Shown here: positions 15,959-24,742 of the stretch, in pieces
How positions within the stretch are numbered: position 1 is the stretch's first letter
Layout of the letters: each line of letters starts with the position of its first letter
Program-made: the position numbers and the translations under genes
The notes under the pieces: generated by a model
Told to the model about the DNA's origin: nothing
The model's database searches: none
Seen by the model: only the letters and a program-made list of their open reading frames with translations
Source: Amycolatopsis acididurans
GTDB taxonomy: Bacteria > Actinomycetota > Actinomycetes > Mycobacteriales > Pseudonocardiaceae
Reading direction: 5' to 3'
Assembly (NCBI RefSeq): GCF_012328925.1
Contig: NZ_JAAXLS010000004.1
Span: forward strand, 186,001 to 250,000
Length of the DNA stretch: 64,000 nt

Positions 15959-18691
15959 GTGGAGCTGACAGCCGACACCAGGGCCATCTTCGTGCCCTCC
16001 GACCCGCCGCGCGAAGGCGTGCTCGCGCTGTGGGGCGACGGTGCCGGTGCCACACCCATCGAGCTCGTGCTGCCCCGCGGGAAAGCGTTTCACCGCACCA
16101 AGGTCGACGCGCACGTGGTGCCGCTGGCGGAGGCGATCCCGCGGCTGCTCGCGTTGAGCGAACCGGTGAGCCCCGCGGTCGACGCGCTCGCGGCCGCCGT
16201 GCGCGCCGCGCTGACCCTCGTCGCGCGCGGGCGGCTGCTGCCCGCCGCCACACCGGGCGGGGTCGACGCGTGGCGCGTCGGCCCGCTCGACACGGCGGAC
16301 GAGACGCTGTTGCGCGGGCTGGCCGCCGCGCTCCCGCCGGAGGCGCACGCGTTGCCCCTGTCCGGGCTCAAACGGATCCGGCTGCACTCGCCCGAATCGC
16401 TGATCCGGGCGTTGTGGGACGCCACCGCCGACGTGCTGGCGCGCACCCCGGCCGCGCGGCTGGCGGCGGGCGGGCCCGCGTTCGCCGCGCCGGAGCCCAC
16501 GCTGCTCGACAGCGTGGACGCCGAATGGCTCACCGCGCAGCAGCCCGCCGGTGCGCAGTTGCTGCTGCGCGTCGAGATCCGCGAGGACGGCGAAGACCTC
16601 ACCTTCGCCGGCGTGCTGGCGTTGCGCAGCGAGGCCGATCCGAGCCTGGTGATCGACGCGACCACGCTGTGGGACGCGCCCGACGCGGTGCTGGCCAGGC
16701 TCGGCGAGCAGGTCGAGGCGCAGCTGCTGATCGGGCTGCGGCGCGGTGCGCGGGCCTGGTCACCGCTGAAGCGGGCACTCGAAGCCGCCACACCCGGCGA
16801 ACTGATCTTCACCGACGACGAGATCGTCGAGCTGCTGGACTCCGACCCGTTGCGTTCGGCGGGCGTGGAAGTGTTGTGGCCCAGGGAAATGTTCGCCGAC
16901 AGCGTGCGGATGAAGGCGAGCACCACCGCCGCACCGGGCAGCGACGCGCAGGGTGCCTTCCGCATCACCGACCTGCTGAACTTCCGCTGGCAGCTCTCCA
17001 TCGGCGAGCAACCCCTGACCGAGGAGGAGGTCACCGCGCTCGCGGAGGCCAAGCGTCCGATGGTGCGGCTGCGCGGCCGGTGGGTACGTGCCGACTCCGG
17101 CATGCTGCGGCGGTTGCGGGCCCGGTCCTCGCGCGCGCTGAGCGTCGCCGAAGCGCTCGCCGCGGCACTCACCGGGAGCCTGGAGGTCGACGGCGAGGAC
17201 GTGGATTTCTCGCCGCCGCAAGCACTTTCCGGTCTCGTCGAGCGGCTGCGCGCGGCGGACGGGGCGCCGGTCGAGCCGTCGCGGGACCTGGAGGCGACGC
17301 TGCGGCCGTATCAGCGGGCGGGGCTCGGCTGGCTGGCGAAGATGACCGAACTCGGGCTGGGCGGCATCCTGGCCGACGACATGGGGCTGGGCAAGACGAT
17401 CCAGCTCATCGCGCTGCACCTGCACCGGCGGCCGCTCGCGGCGGGTCCGACGCTCGTGCTGTGCCCGACTTCGCTGCTGGGCAACTGGGAGCGCGAGTTC
17501 GCGAAGTTCGCGCCGAAGATCCCGGTGCGACGCTTCCACGGCGGCGGGCGGCATCTGGAAGGCGTGGCGCCCGACGAGGTCGTGCTCGCCACGTACGGCG
17601 TGCTGCGGCGGGACCGTGAGTCGCTGTCGGAGGTCGGCTGGGGGCTGATCGCCGCCGACGAGGCGCAGCATGTGAAGAACCCGCATTCGGTGACGGCGAA
17701 AGAACTCCGGCGCATCCCGACGGCCTCCCGGGTGGCGCTGACCGGTACCCCGATGGAGAACCGGCTCACCGAGCTGTGGTCCATTGTGGACTGGACAACG
17801 CCGGGCCTGCTCGGCACCCTCGAACACTTCCGGCGCACGATCGCCCGGCCCGTCGAGCGCAACCGCGATCCCGCAAGTGTCGAACGGCTGGCCGCCACGG
17901 TGCGCCCGTTCTTGTTGCGGCGCCGCAAGACCGATCCGGACATCGCGCCGGAACTGCCGCGCAAGACCGAGACCGACCAGTACGTTCCGCTCACCGGCGA
18001 GCAGGCCACGCTGTACGAGGCGGTGGTGCGGGAGAACCTGGCCGTGATCCGCGAGTCGAAGGGCGTGCAGCGGCGCGGGCAGGTGCTCAAGCTGCTCACC
18101 GAGCTGAAGCAGATCTGCAACCATCCGGCGCAGTACCTCAAGGAAGGCGGGCCGCTCACCGGCCGGTCCGGCAAGCTGGCCGCGTTCGAGGAACTGCTCG
18201 ACGTGATCCTCGACGAGGGCGAATGCGTGCTCGTGTTCAGCCAGTACGTGCAGTTGTGCAAGCTGCTGCAGGCGCGGCTGGCCGAGCGCGGGCTGCCCGC
18301 CGCACTGCTGTCGGGCGCCACGTCGCCGAAGCGGCGCGAGGAGATGGTCGAGCGGTTCCAGGGCGGCGACATCCCCGTTTTCCTGTTGTCTCTCAAGGCG
18401 GGCGGCGTCGGGCTCAACCTGACCCGGGCCACGCACGTGATCCACTACGACCGGTGGTGGAACCCCGCGGTGGAGGATCAGGCCACCGACCGTGCGTACC
18501 GGATCGGGCAGGACCGGCCCGTGCAGGTGCACCGGTTGATCGCCGAGGGCACGCTGGAGGAGCGCATCGCCACGGTGCTGGAGACCAAACGCGGGCTGAC
18601 CGAGGCCGTCGTCGGCGCGGGCGAGGACTGGATCACCGAACTGTCCGACGACGAGCTGGCCGATCTCGTGCGGCTCGGTGCCACGCCGTGA
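15959..18691 (+). CDS. SNF2-family DEAD/DEAH helicase-like ATPase
   Basis: A 910-residue protein. The N-terminal 430 residues are the poorly conserved region common to bacterial SNF2 proteins of this group. The ATPase core begins with LRPYQRAGLGWLAKM; motif I is ADDMGLGKTIQ and motif II is ADEAQHVKN. TGTPMENRLTELWSI is motif III, and the C-terminal helicase half has VLVFSQYVQL, LKAGGVGLNLTRA and DQATDRAYRIGQ. It should translocate on double-stranded DNA using ATP. The stop overlaps the SWIM gene start (GTGA), a pairing seen widely in actinobacteria; the pair's cellular job is not established. It is not obviously related to the steroid genes around it. Confidence 0.9.
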   Translation: MELTADTRAIFVPSDPPREGVLALWGDGAGATPIELVLPRGKAFHRTKVDAHVVPLAEAIPRLLALSEPVSPAVDALAAAVRAALTLVARGRLLPAATPGGVDAWRVGPLDTADETLLRGLAAALPPEAHALPLSGLKRIRLHSPESLIRALWDATADVLARTPAARLAAGGPAFAAPEPTLLDSVDAEWLTAQQPAGAQLLLRVEIREDGEDLTFAGVLALRSEADPSLVIDATTLWDAPDAVLARLGEQVEAQLLIGLRRGARAWSPLKRALEAATPGELIFTDDEIVELLDSDPLRSAGVEVLWPREMFADSVRMKASTTAAPGSDAQGAFRITDLLNFRWQLSIGEQPLTEEEVTALAEAKRPMVRLRGRWVRADSGMLRRLRARSSRALSVAEALAAALTGSLEVDGEDVDFSPPQALSGLVERLRAADGAPVEPSRDLEATLRPYQRAGLGWLAKMTELGLGGILADDMGLGKTIQLIALHLHRRPLAAGPTLVLCPTSLLGNWEREFAKFAPKIPVRRFHGGGRHLEGVAPDEVVLATYGVLRRDRESLSEVGWGLIAADEAQHVKNPHSVTAKELRRIPTASRVALTGTPMENRLTELWSIVDWTTPGLLGTLEHFRRTIARPVERNRDPASVERLAATVRPFLLRRRKTDPDIAPELPRKTETDQYVPLTGEQATLYEAVVRENLAVIRESKGVQRRGQVLKLLTELKQICNHPAQYLKEGGPLTGRSGKLAAFEELLDVILDEGECVLVFSQYVQLCKLLQARLAERGLPAALLSGATSPKRREEMVERFQGGDIPVFLLSLKAGGVGLNLTRATHVIHYDRWWNPAVEDQATDRAYRIGQDRPVQVHRLIAEGTLEERIATVLETKRGLTEAVVGAGEDWITELSDDELADLVRLGATP

Positions 18692-19827
18692 GCCCGCGGC
18701 GCACCTTCGGGTCCACGTGGTGGGGCCGGGCCTGGGTGGAGGCGCTGGAAGGCCGCGCGAAACTCGACCCGAACCGCCTGCCGCGCGGGCGCACCTACGC
18801 CAGGCAGGACAGGGTGAGCGCGCTGGACGTGAAGGCGGGCGAGGTGCGTGCATGGGTACGGGGCAGCCGCGCCGTGCCCTACCGCGTGACCATCCGCGTG
18901 CGGACGTTCGGTGAGGAACAGTGGACGGTGCTGCTGGACACGATCGGGCGGCAGCTCGGATACACCGCGGCACTGCTCGACGGTGAGCTGCCGCCGGAGC
19001 TGGCGTCAACCGCGCGGGAGGCGGGCGCGGATCTCCTGCCGGGGCCGGGTGATCTGCGGCCGCGGTGTTCGTGCCCGGACTCGGCGGACCCGTGCAAGCA
19101 TTCGGCGGCGGTGTGTTACCTGGTCGCGGACGAGGTCGATGCGGATCCGTTCGTGTTGTTCCTGTTGCGCGGTCGGGGCCGGGATGCCGTGCTGCGGGAA
19201 CTACGCGCGAGGCGGCGGCGCCCCGCGGTCGCTGGTGCCGAGGTGGAGGAGGGCATCGAACCCCAGGACGCCTTCGCACGCGAGACCGCTCCGCTGCCGA
19301 AGCTGCCCGCCCCGCCGCGCGTGCCCGGCGCGCCGTCGCTGCTGCCGGCCGATCCGCCCGCGGGCTCGTCGTTGCGGACGGAAGCGTTGGCAGAGCTGGC
19401 TTCTGGAGCGGCGGATCTGGCGTGGGAGTTGCTGACCGGCAGGCTGGCCACGCCACTGACCGAGGACGAAGACCTCGCCCGGCGTGCCTCGCGGGGCGAT
19501 GTGGCCGCGCTGGCCGCCGCGTCGGGCAGGTCGCGTGCGGAACTGGTGCGCTGGGCGGCAGCGTGGCGGACCGCCGGCCGCGGTGGTTTCGCCGCCCTGC
19601 GCGAGACGTGGCAACCCCCACGCGCCCGCTTGGCGGAAGCGCAGACCGCACTGTCGGAAGCGGAGCTGCCCGGCGAGACGAAGACGTGGCGCAACCGCCT
19701 GACTCGCGGCACGGTGCAATTACGCCTGGGCCAGGACGACCGCTGGTACCTGTTCCACCAAACCCCCGACGGCTGGCTCCCAGCAGGCCCAGGCACCGAC
19801 TCACCCCTGGACGCCCTACCGGAATAG
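18688..19827 (+). CDS. SWIM zinc-finger protein paired with SNF2 helicase
   Basis: A 379-residue protein starting VSPRRTFGSTWWGRAWVEAL. The SWIM finger is CSCPDSADPCKHSAAVCYL (CxC...CxH) at about residues 128-146, a zinc site that binds DNA or protein. The N-terminal WWGRAW segment and the finger are the conserved part. The C-terminal 150 residues are Ala/Arg-rich and helical, with LPARLA-type and W-containing motifs but no domain I can name. The GTG overlaps the helicase stop, so the two are made together. Confidence 0.85.
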   Translation: MSPRRTFGSTWWGRAWVEALEGRAKLDPNRLPRGRTYARQDRVSALDVKAGEVRAWVRGSRAVPYRVTIRVRTFGEEQWTVLLDTIGRQLGYTAALLDGELPPELASTAREAGADLLPGPGDLRPRCSCPDSADPCKHSAAVCYLVADEVDADPFVLFLLRGRGRDAVLRELRARRRRPAVAGAEVEEGIEPQDAFARETAPLPKLPAPPRVPGAPSLLPADPPAGSSLRTEALAELASGAADLAWELLTGRLATPLTEDEDLARRASRGDVAALAAASGRSRAELVRWAAAWRTAGRGGFAALRETWQPPRARLAEAQTALSEAELPGETKTWRNRLTRGTVQLRLGQDDRWYLFHQTPDGWLPAGPGTDSPLDALPE

Positions 19828-19916
19828 AAGAAAACAAGCCTTCGGCCACCCTGGACACGGTCCTCCCGGCGAAGTGCGGCTGGGGATCGGGGTTGGAGGA
19901 GGAGTGGGGTGGGGCG

Positions 19917-19990
19917 TTGCTTCGCTTGCCGGGGCGGTTCGACTGGGCTTGCTTCACTCGCCGTGTCGGGTCGGCTGGTCTTGCTTCGCT
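19917..19990 (+). repeat. Short 32-bp tandem repeat after the SWIM gene
   Basis: TTGCTTCGCT or TTGCTTCACT recurs at 19917, 19949 and 19981, exactly 32 bases apart, with partly conserved bases between (GGTTCG/GGTCGG..CTGG). No gene was seen in 19828-20015. The array resembles the 33-36 bp array after ltp2 in period and position, but not in sequence. Confidence 0.6.
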
Positions 19991-20015
19991 GGCACGTACC
20001 AACCCGCGCGGTGAC

Positions 20016-21461
20016 TCAAAACGGGAACGAGCGCCGTTGCCCGGCCAGGGTGACCCACCGCATCTCGGTGAACTCTTCCATCGCGAAGCCTACCCCGAAC
20101 CGGCCCCACCCACTGTCCTTCACACCCCCGAAAGGCATCTGCGGTTCATCGCGAATCGGCTGGTCGTTGACGTGCACGATGCCTGCCTCCAGGCGGTTCG
20201 CCAGCGCCAGGCCCCGCTCCGGATCGCCCGTCAGCACGCCTGCCGTCAGCCCGTAATGCGATTGGTTCGCGAGCTGGAGGGCCTCCTCTGGACCGTCCAC
20301 AATGTCCGCCATCACGACCGGTCCGAACGTCTCGAGCCGCGCCAGCTCACACGACGGTGGCACATCGACCACCAGCGTCGCGGGGTAGCACGGCCCCCGC
20401 GCCGAGCCGCCCGCCAGCACGCGCGCGCCGGAAGCGACCGCCTCGCCGACTCGCCGTTCGACCGTCCTCAATGCATAGTCGTTGATCAGCGGCCCGACCA
20501 CCGTGGCGGAGTCTTTCGGGTCACCGTAGGGCAAGGCAGCGGTCTTCGCGGCGAATTGTTCCAGGAACCGCGCCGCGATAGGCCGTTCCACGAAGATTCG
20601 CCGGGCGCACATGCAAATCTGTCCCTGATGCAGGAACGAACCATAGGCCGCCGCGTCGACCGCGTAGTCCACATCGGCGTCGGCCAGGATGATCAGCGGA
20701 TTCTGGCCGCCGAGCTCCAGCACCATCCGCTTCAGATGCCGCCCCGCCGCCTCCGCGAGCCGCCTGCCGGTGACCGTCGAACCCGTGAAGTTCAACCGCC
20801 GCACCCACGGATGCGCCACGAGCTCCTGCCCGATGACACCGGCCTCGCCCCGCGCGTGCGTCACCACGTTCAGCACGCCCGGCGGCAGCCCGGCCTCGGT
20901 GAAGATTTCCGCCCACACCAGACCGCCCGCCCACGGTGACTCCTCCGAAGGCTTGAGCACCACGGTGTTCCCGAGCGCGAGCGGAGCGGCGACCGCGCGG
21001 CACGACAGCACGAGCGCGGCATTCCACGGTGCGATCGCCGCCACGACACCGACCGGATGCCGCAACGCCATCGCGAACGCGTCCGGTTCGTCCGAGGGAA
21101 TGACCTGCCCGATCGCCGCGTACGCCGCGCCGGAAGCCTGTCGCAGCAACGAGATCACGAAATCCAGCTGGATCGAGCCGAACGCGTAACCACATCCGGT
21201 CTCCGCCGCCAGCCACGACATCACCTCGTCGCGCCGTCGCCGCAGTATGTCCGCCGCACGCAGGAAGATCTCCTGCCGCACCCCGGGCGCGGTGTTCTTC
21301 CAGCCGGCAAACGCGGCGTGTGCGGCCTCGATCGCCAGCCGCGCGTCGTGCGCGTCGCCCGCGGGCACCCGATCGAGCACAGCACCGCTCCACGGGTCGA
21401 GATCGTCGAACTCGCGGCCCCCGCCGGCGGCCACCCACCGGCCGCCGATGAACTGCTTCAT
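20016..21461 (-). CDS. NAD(P)-dependent aldehyde dehydrogenase, last gene of the ABC transporter operon
   Basis: A 481-residue ALDH. The coenzyme loop is APWNAALVLSCRAVAAPLALG, followed by NTVVLKPSEE and FTGSTVTGRRLAE. The general-base glutamate is in LELGGQNPLI. The catalytic cysteine is in GQICMCARRIFV; the neighbouring Cys two residues on is unusual but not disruptive. ETFGPVV and MPFGGVKDSGWGRFG complete the signature. Overall it looks like benzaldehyde/vanillin-type dehydrogenases. Its ATG overlaps the stop of the livM-like gene, so it is made with a transporter and may oxidise an imported aromatic or branched aldehyde; this substrate is inferred. Confidence 0.9.
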   Translation of the reverse strand: MKQFIGGRWVAAGGGREFDDLDPWSGAVLDRVPAGDAHDARLAIEAAHAAFAGWKNTAPGVRQEIFLRAADILRRRRDEVMSWLAAETGCGYAFGSIQLDFVISLLRQASGAAYAAIGQVIPSDEPDAFAMALRHPVGVVAAIAPWNAALVLSCRAVAAPLALGNTVVLKPSEESPWAGGLVWAEIFTEAGLPPGVLNVVTHARGEAGVIGQELVAHPWVRRLNFTGSTVTGRRLAEAAGRHLKRMVLELGGQNPLIILADADVDYAVDAAAYGSFLHQGQICMCARRIFVERPIAARFLEQFAAKTAALPYGDPKDSATVVGPLINDYALRTVERRVGEAVASGARVLAGGSARGPCYPATLVVDVPPSCELARLETFGPVVMADIVDGPEEALQLANQSHYGLTAGVLTGDPERGLALANRLEAGIVHVNDQPIRDEPQMPFGGVKDSGWGRFGVGFAMEEFTEMRWVTLAGQRRSFPF

Positions 21462-22432
21462 TTCCGGACCAGCCGGTGCCCGAGCGGCAGCAACCGCACG
21501 CGCACCACGCCCCACAACCCGCGCGGCACGACCAGCGCGAACAGGATCGCGACCGCGCCGAGCCCGATCAGGTACCAGGCACCGTAGTCGGCGAAGACGT
21601 TCTGTACCACGAAGAACACGATGGCGCCGATGATCGGCCCCTCGAACGTGCCGATCCCGCCCACCAGCACCATGAACAGCATGTACGCGGTCCACTGCAC
21701 GCCGAAGATCGACTGCGGTTGGATGTAGAGCGAGTTCGCCACGGTCAGCGCACCCGCCGCGCCACAGCCGAAAGCGGCGATCAGGAACAGCAAACGCTTG
21801 CTGGGCAACACTTTCACGCCCAGGGACGCGGCCGCCTCCTCGTCGTCGCGGATCGCCTGCAACGCCGGCCCGGTCCGGCTGCGCAGCAGGACGAACACGA
21901 CCGCCAGCATCAGCGCCATGAACGCCAGCGCGAGCCAGTAGGTGTAGGCGCGGCGATAGTCCGGCGCGAAGGAGTTCAGGCCCAGCAACGAGGTTCCGGT
22001 GCCGCCGCCGAGCGTCTGGTTCAACGTGACCAGCAACGCGAACGTTTCCGCGACCACCCACGTGCCGATCGCGAACTGCCCGCCCCGCAGCCGCAGCACC
22101 AGCAGTGAGGTCGGCAACGCGATCACCGTCGCGATCAGCGCGGCCAGCACCATCGCCAGATACGGCATGATCCCCTCACGCGCGAGCAGCACCGTCGCAT
22201 ACGCCCCGATCCCGATGTAGGCCTGCTGGCCGACCGAGACCATCCCGCCGTATCCCGCGAGCGTGTTCCACATCGCCGCGAGGATCACCAGGATGAACAG
22301 CGAGGTCAGCTGCTGTACGACGTAACCCGACATGCCGTAGGGCACCGCGGCGAGCACCAGCACGAGCACGACCAGCAGGGGCGCGGAGATCCGGGAAACG
22401 GCGGTCCAGCGCCGCACCGCGTACGTCGTCAT
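21458..22432 (-). CDS. livM: Branched-chain/aromatic acid ABC transporter permease (LivM type)
   Basis: A 324-residue integral membrane protein with about eight to nine helices. It has the LivM signature AGYGGMVSVGQQAYIGIGAY in the first third and the EAA-like cytoplasmic loop AIRDDEEAAASLGV before FLIAAFGCGAAGAL. The start overlaps the livH stop (ATGA) and its stop overlaps the ALDH start. It forms the channel with LivH. Substrates of this family are branched amino acids, amides, urea or aromatic acids. The symbol denotes family, not proven substrate. Confidence 0.9.
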   Translation of the reverse strand: MTTYAVRRWTAVSRISAPLLVVLVLVLAAVPYGMSGYVVQQLTSLFILVILAAMWNTLAGYGGMVSVGQQAYIGIGAYATVLLAREGIMPYLAMVLAALIATVIALPTSLLVLRLRGGQFAIGTWVVAETFALLVTLNQTLGGGTGTSLLGLNSFAPDYRRAYTYWLALAFMALMLAVVFVLLRSRTGPALQAIRDDEEAAASLGVKVLPSKRLLFLIAAFGCGAAGALTVANSLYIQPQSIFGVQWTAYMLFMVLVGGIGTFEGPIIGAIVFFVVQNVFADYGAWYLIGLGAVAILFALVVPRGLWGVVRVRLLPLGHRLVRK

Positions 22433-23304
22433 GGCGCACTCCTCGCCGCCAGCAGCCCGCCGCGCGGCGACGCGAGCACCGCGAGGAACACGATGTGACC
22501 GGCCAGGATGGCGTACTGCGGATCGATCTGCGCGCCGACCGCCTGCGCCACTCCCAGCGCGATGCCGCCGAGCAGCGTGCCCCACAACGAGCCGAAGCCG
22601 CCGATCACGACCGCCTCGAACGCGAAGATCAGCTGTGTCGGCCCGCTGGCCGGATCGAAGGTCGACCGCAGCGCGAAGAACGCGCCCGCCAGCGCCGCGA
22701 TGGCCACGGCGAGCGCCGTCGCCCGCGCGTACACCGCCTTCGCGTTCACGCCGACGAGGGCGGCGGTGTCAGGATCCTGTGCGGTCGCCCGCATTTCCCG
22801 GCCGAGCGAACTCCGCCGCAGGAACAGCTGCAGCCCGCCGAGCACCGCGACCGCGACCGCGAGCCCGAGCACACCGAGCACCGGGATCGTGAGATCGCCG
22901 GTGATCTGCCAGCTCGCGGTGACGATCGATCCCGCGTAGGGCCCGAGGGAACGCACGTCGGGGGAGAAGATCTGCAGCAGCGCGTTCTGGATGACGATCG
23001 CCAGCCCGAAGGTCGTCAGCAGCGGCACGAGCTGGCCCGCGCGCAGGCTGCGCCCGAGCAACGTCATCTGCAGCAGATAACCCAGCACGAGCATGACCGG
23101 CAGCACGGGCAGGATCGCCACGAACGGCGGAAGATGCCACTGGTCCACCACGAACCACACCACGAACGCGCCGAGGATCGCCAGATCGCCGTGCGCGAGG
23201 TTGATGATCCGCATGACACCGAACATCAACGACAGCCCGCACGCCAGCAGTGCGTACATCCCGCCGAGCGCGATGCCCTGGACGACCGCGTTGACCCAGG
23301 TCAT
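22429..23304 (-). CDS. livH: Branched-chain/aromatic acid ABC transporter permease (LivH type)
   Basis: A 291-residue membrane protein with eight predicted helices. LivH signatures are GGMYALLACGLSLMFGVMRI followed by INLAHGDL, the cytoplasmic loop MRATAQDPDTAALVGVN, and FEAVVIGGFGSLWGTLLGGI near the end. It pairs with LivM to form the membrane pore. ATGA overlaps on both sides show tight co-translation. Confidence 0.92.
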   Translation of the reverse strand: MTWVNAVVQGIALGGMYALLACGLSLMFGVMRIINLAHGDLAILGAFVVWFVVDQWHLPPFVAILPVLPVMLVLGYLLQMTLLGRSLRAGQLVPLLTTFGLAIVIQNALLQIFSPDVRSLGPYAGSIVTASWQITGDLTIPVLGVLGLAVAVAVLGGLQLFLRRSSLGREMRATAQDPDTAALVGVNAKAVYARATALAVAIAALAGAFFALRSTFDPASGPTQLIFAFEAVVIGGFGSLWGTLLGGIALGVAQAVGAQIDPQYAILAGHIVFLAVLASPRGGLLAARSAP

Positions 23305-24017
23305 GCCGGCCTGCCGCGGATCCCGAAGTACGCCTCGGTGACCTGCTCACGGGAGACCTCCGCGGCGGGCAGGTCGAGCACGATCCGTCCCTCCAGCAGG
23401 CAGATCACGCGATCGGCCACCGCCAGTGCCCGCGCGAGGTCCTGTTCGACGAGCAGCACCGTCGCGGCGTGCCCGAGCACCGAGCCGAGGCACTCGTACA
23501 CGGCGTCCACGGCCAGCGGCGCGAGCCCGAGCGAGACCTCGTCGAGCAGCAGCAGCCGCGGGTTGGTCATCAGTGCCCGGCCGATCGCGGTCGCCTGCTG
23601 CTCGCCACCGGACAAAGTGGACGCCCGGCGGGCACGGAGCTTCGTCAGCATGGGAAAGATCTCCAGCACCCCGTCGACGTTCCACGGCCCGTCGCGCCGG
23701 CGCCTGCCCGCGACGAGCAGGTTCTCTTCGACGGTCAGGTCGGGAAACAGTCTGCGCCCCTCCGGTACCAGTGCGATGCCGGTGCGGACTCGCTGGTGCG
23801 TGGGCAGGTCCGTGATCACCTCGCCGTCGAGCACGACGCGGCCCCCGCTCGCCCGCTGCGCTCCGGCGATGGCGCGCAGCAGCGTGGTCTTGCCCGCCCC
23901 GTTCGCGCCGACGAGCGCGACCCGTTCGCCCTCGGTCACCTCGAACGACACCGCTCGGACTGCGTGCAGCAGACCGTGATGCACGTCCAGTTCCTCGACC
24001 GACAGCAGCGCGCTCAT
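23301..24017 (-). CDS. livF: ABC transporter ATPase (LivF type)
   Basis: A 238-residue ATPase. Walker A is GANGAGKTT, the Q loop region is IALVPEGRRLFPDLTVEENL (the LivF hallmark), the signature is LSGGEQQ, and Walker B is RLLLLDEVSLGLAP. It drives transport with LivG. The start overlaps the LivG stop by four bases. Confidence 0.93.
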   Translation of the reverse strand: MSALLSVEELDVHHGLLHAVRAVSFEVTEGERVALVGANGAGKTTLLRAIAGAQRASGGRVVLDGEVITDLPTHQRVRTGIALVPEGRRLFPDLTVEENLLVAGRRRRDGPWNVDGVLEIFPMLTKLRARRASTLSGGEQQATAIGRALMTNPRLLLLDEVSLGLAPLAVDAVYECLGSVLGHAATVLLVEQDLARALAVADRVICLLEGRIVLDLPAAEVSREQVTEAYFGIRGRPA

Positions 24018-24742
24018 GCCACCCTCCGCCCGAGATAGGCGTCGATCACCGAGGCGTCCTGCAGCACGTCCGACGGCGCGCCGTCGGCGATGATCTGCCC
24101 GGCGTTCATGCAGACCAGCCGCTGGACGACCTGCACGAGCACGTGCACGATGTGCTCGATCCACACGATCGCGACCCCGGACCCGTGCAGTCCGCGGATC
24201 GTCGCGACCAGTTCGGCGGCCTCGGCGTCGGTGAGCCCGCCGCCGATCTCGTCCAGCAGCAGCACCGACGGACCGGTCGCGAGCGCCCTGGCCAGCTCCA
24301 TCCGCTTGCGGTGCAGCAAACCGAGGCTTTCCGCGCGCCGGTTCGCGACCTCGGTCAGCGCGCACTCGCCGAGCACCTCGATGCAGCGCTGGTAGGCCGC
24401 CTGGCCGCGCAGGCCCGCGCCGTGGGTGGCGCCGACGAGCACGTTCTCCAGCACGGTCATTCCGTCGAACGGCCGCGGGATCTGGTACGCGCGGGCGATT
24501 CCCTTGCGACAGCGGCGATCCGCGCGCAACCGGGTCACGTCCTCGGCCTGGAATCGCACCGTGCCCTCGTTCGGGCGCAGCGTTCCGGCGAGCACCGAGA
24601 GCAAGGTGGTCTTGCCGGCGCCGTTGGGGCCCACGACGCCGACGGCCTCGCCGGCGCCGACCGCGAAGTCGACGTCCTGTAACACGGCGAGCTCACCGAA
24701 GCGTTTGCTCACCTTGACCGAGGAGATGAGCGGCTCAGGCAT
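24014..24742 (-). CDS. livG: ABC transporter ATPase (LivG type)
   Basis: A 242-residue ATPase with Walker A GPNGAGKTT, the LivG-type ARAYQIPRPFDGMTVLENV segment and Walker B VLLLDEIGGGL. The signature motif is degenerate: where LSxGxQ is expected I read LGLLHRKRMELARALA, so the usual serine-glycine pair is missing. This is seen in some LivG subunits of aromatic-acid transporters, but it is worth checking. Its start overlaps the end of the binding-protein gene by eight bases. Confidence 0.9.
   Translation of the reverse strand: MPEPLISSVKVSKRFGELAVLQDVDFAVGAGEAVGVVGPNGAGKTTLLSVLAGTLRPNEGTVRFQAEDVTRLRADRRCRKGIARAYQIPRPFDGMTVLENVLVGATHGAGLRGQAAYQRCIEVLGECALTEVANRRAESLGLLHRKRMELARALATGPSVLLLDEIGGGLTDAEAAELVATIRGLHGSGVAIVWIEHIVHVLVQVVQRLVCMNAGQIIADGAPSDVLQDASVIDAYLGRRVA

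Noticed and set aside
13972-17619. 1215-residue plus-strand frame across fadE34 and the helicase
   Set aside because: Offset frame through two well-identified genes; Arg-rich with no domain.
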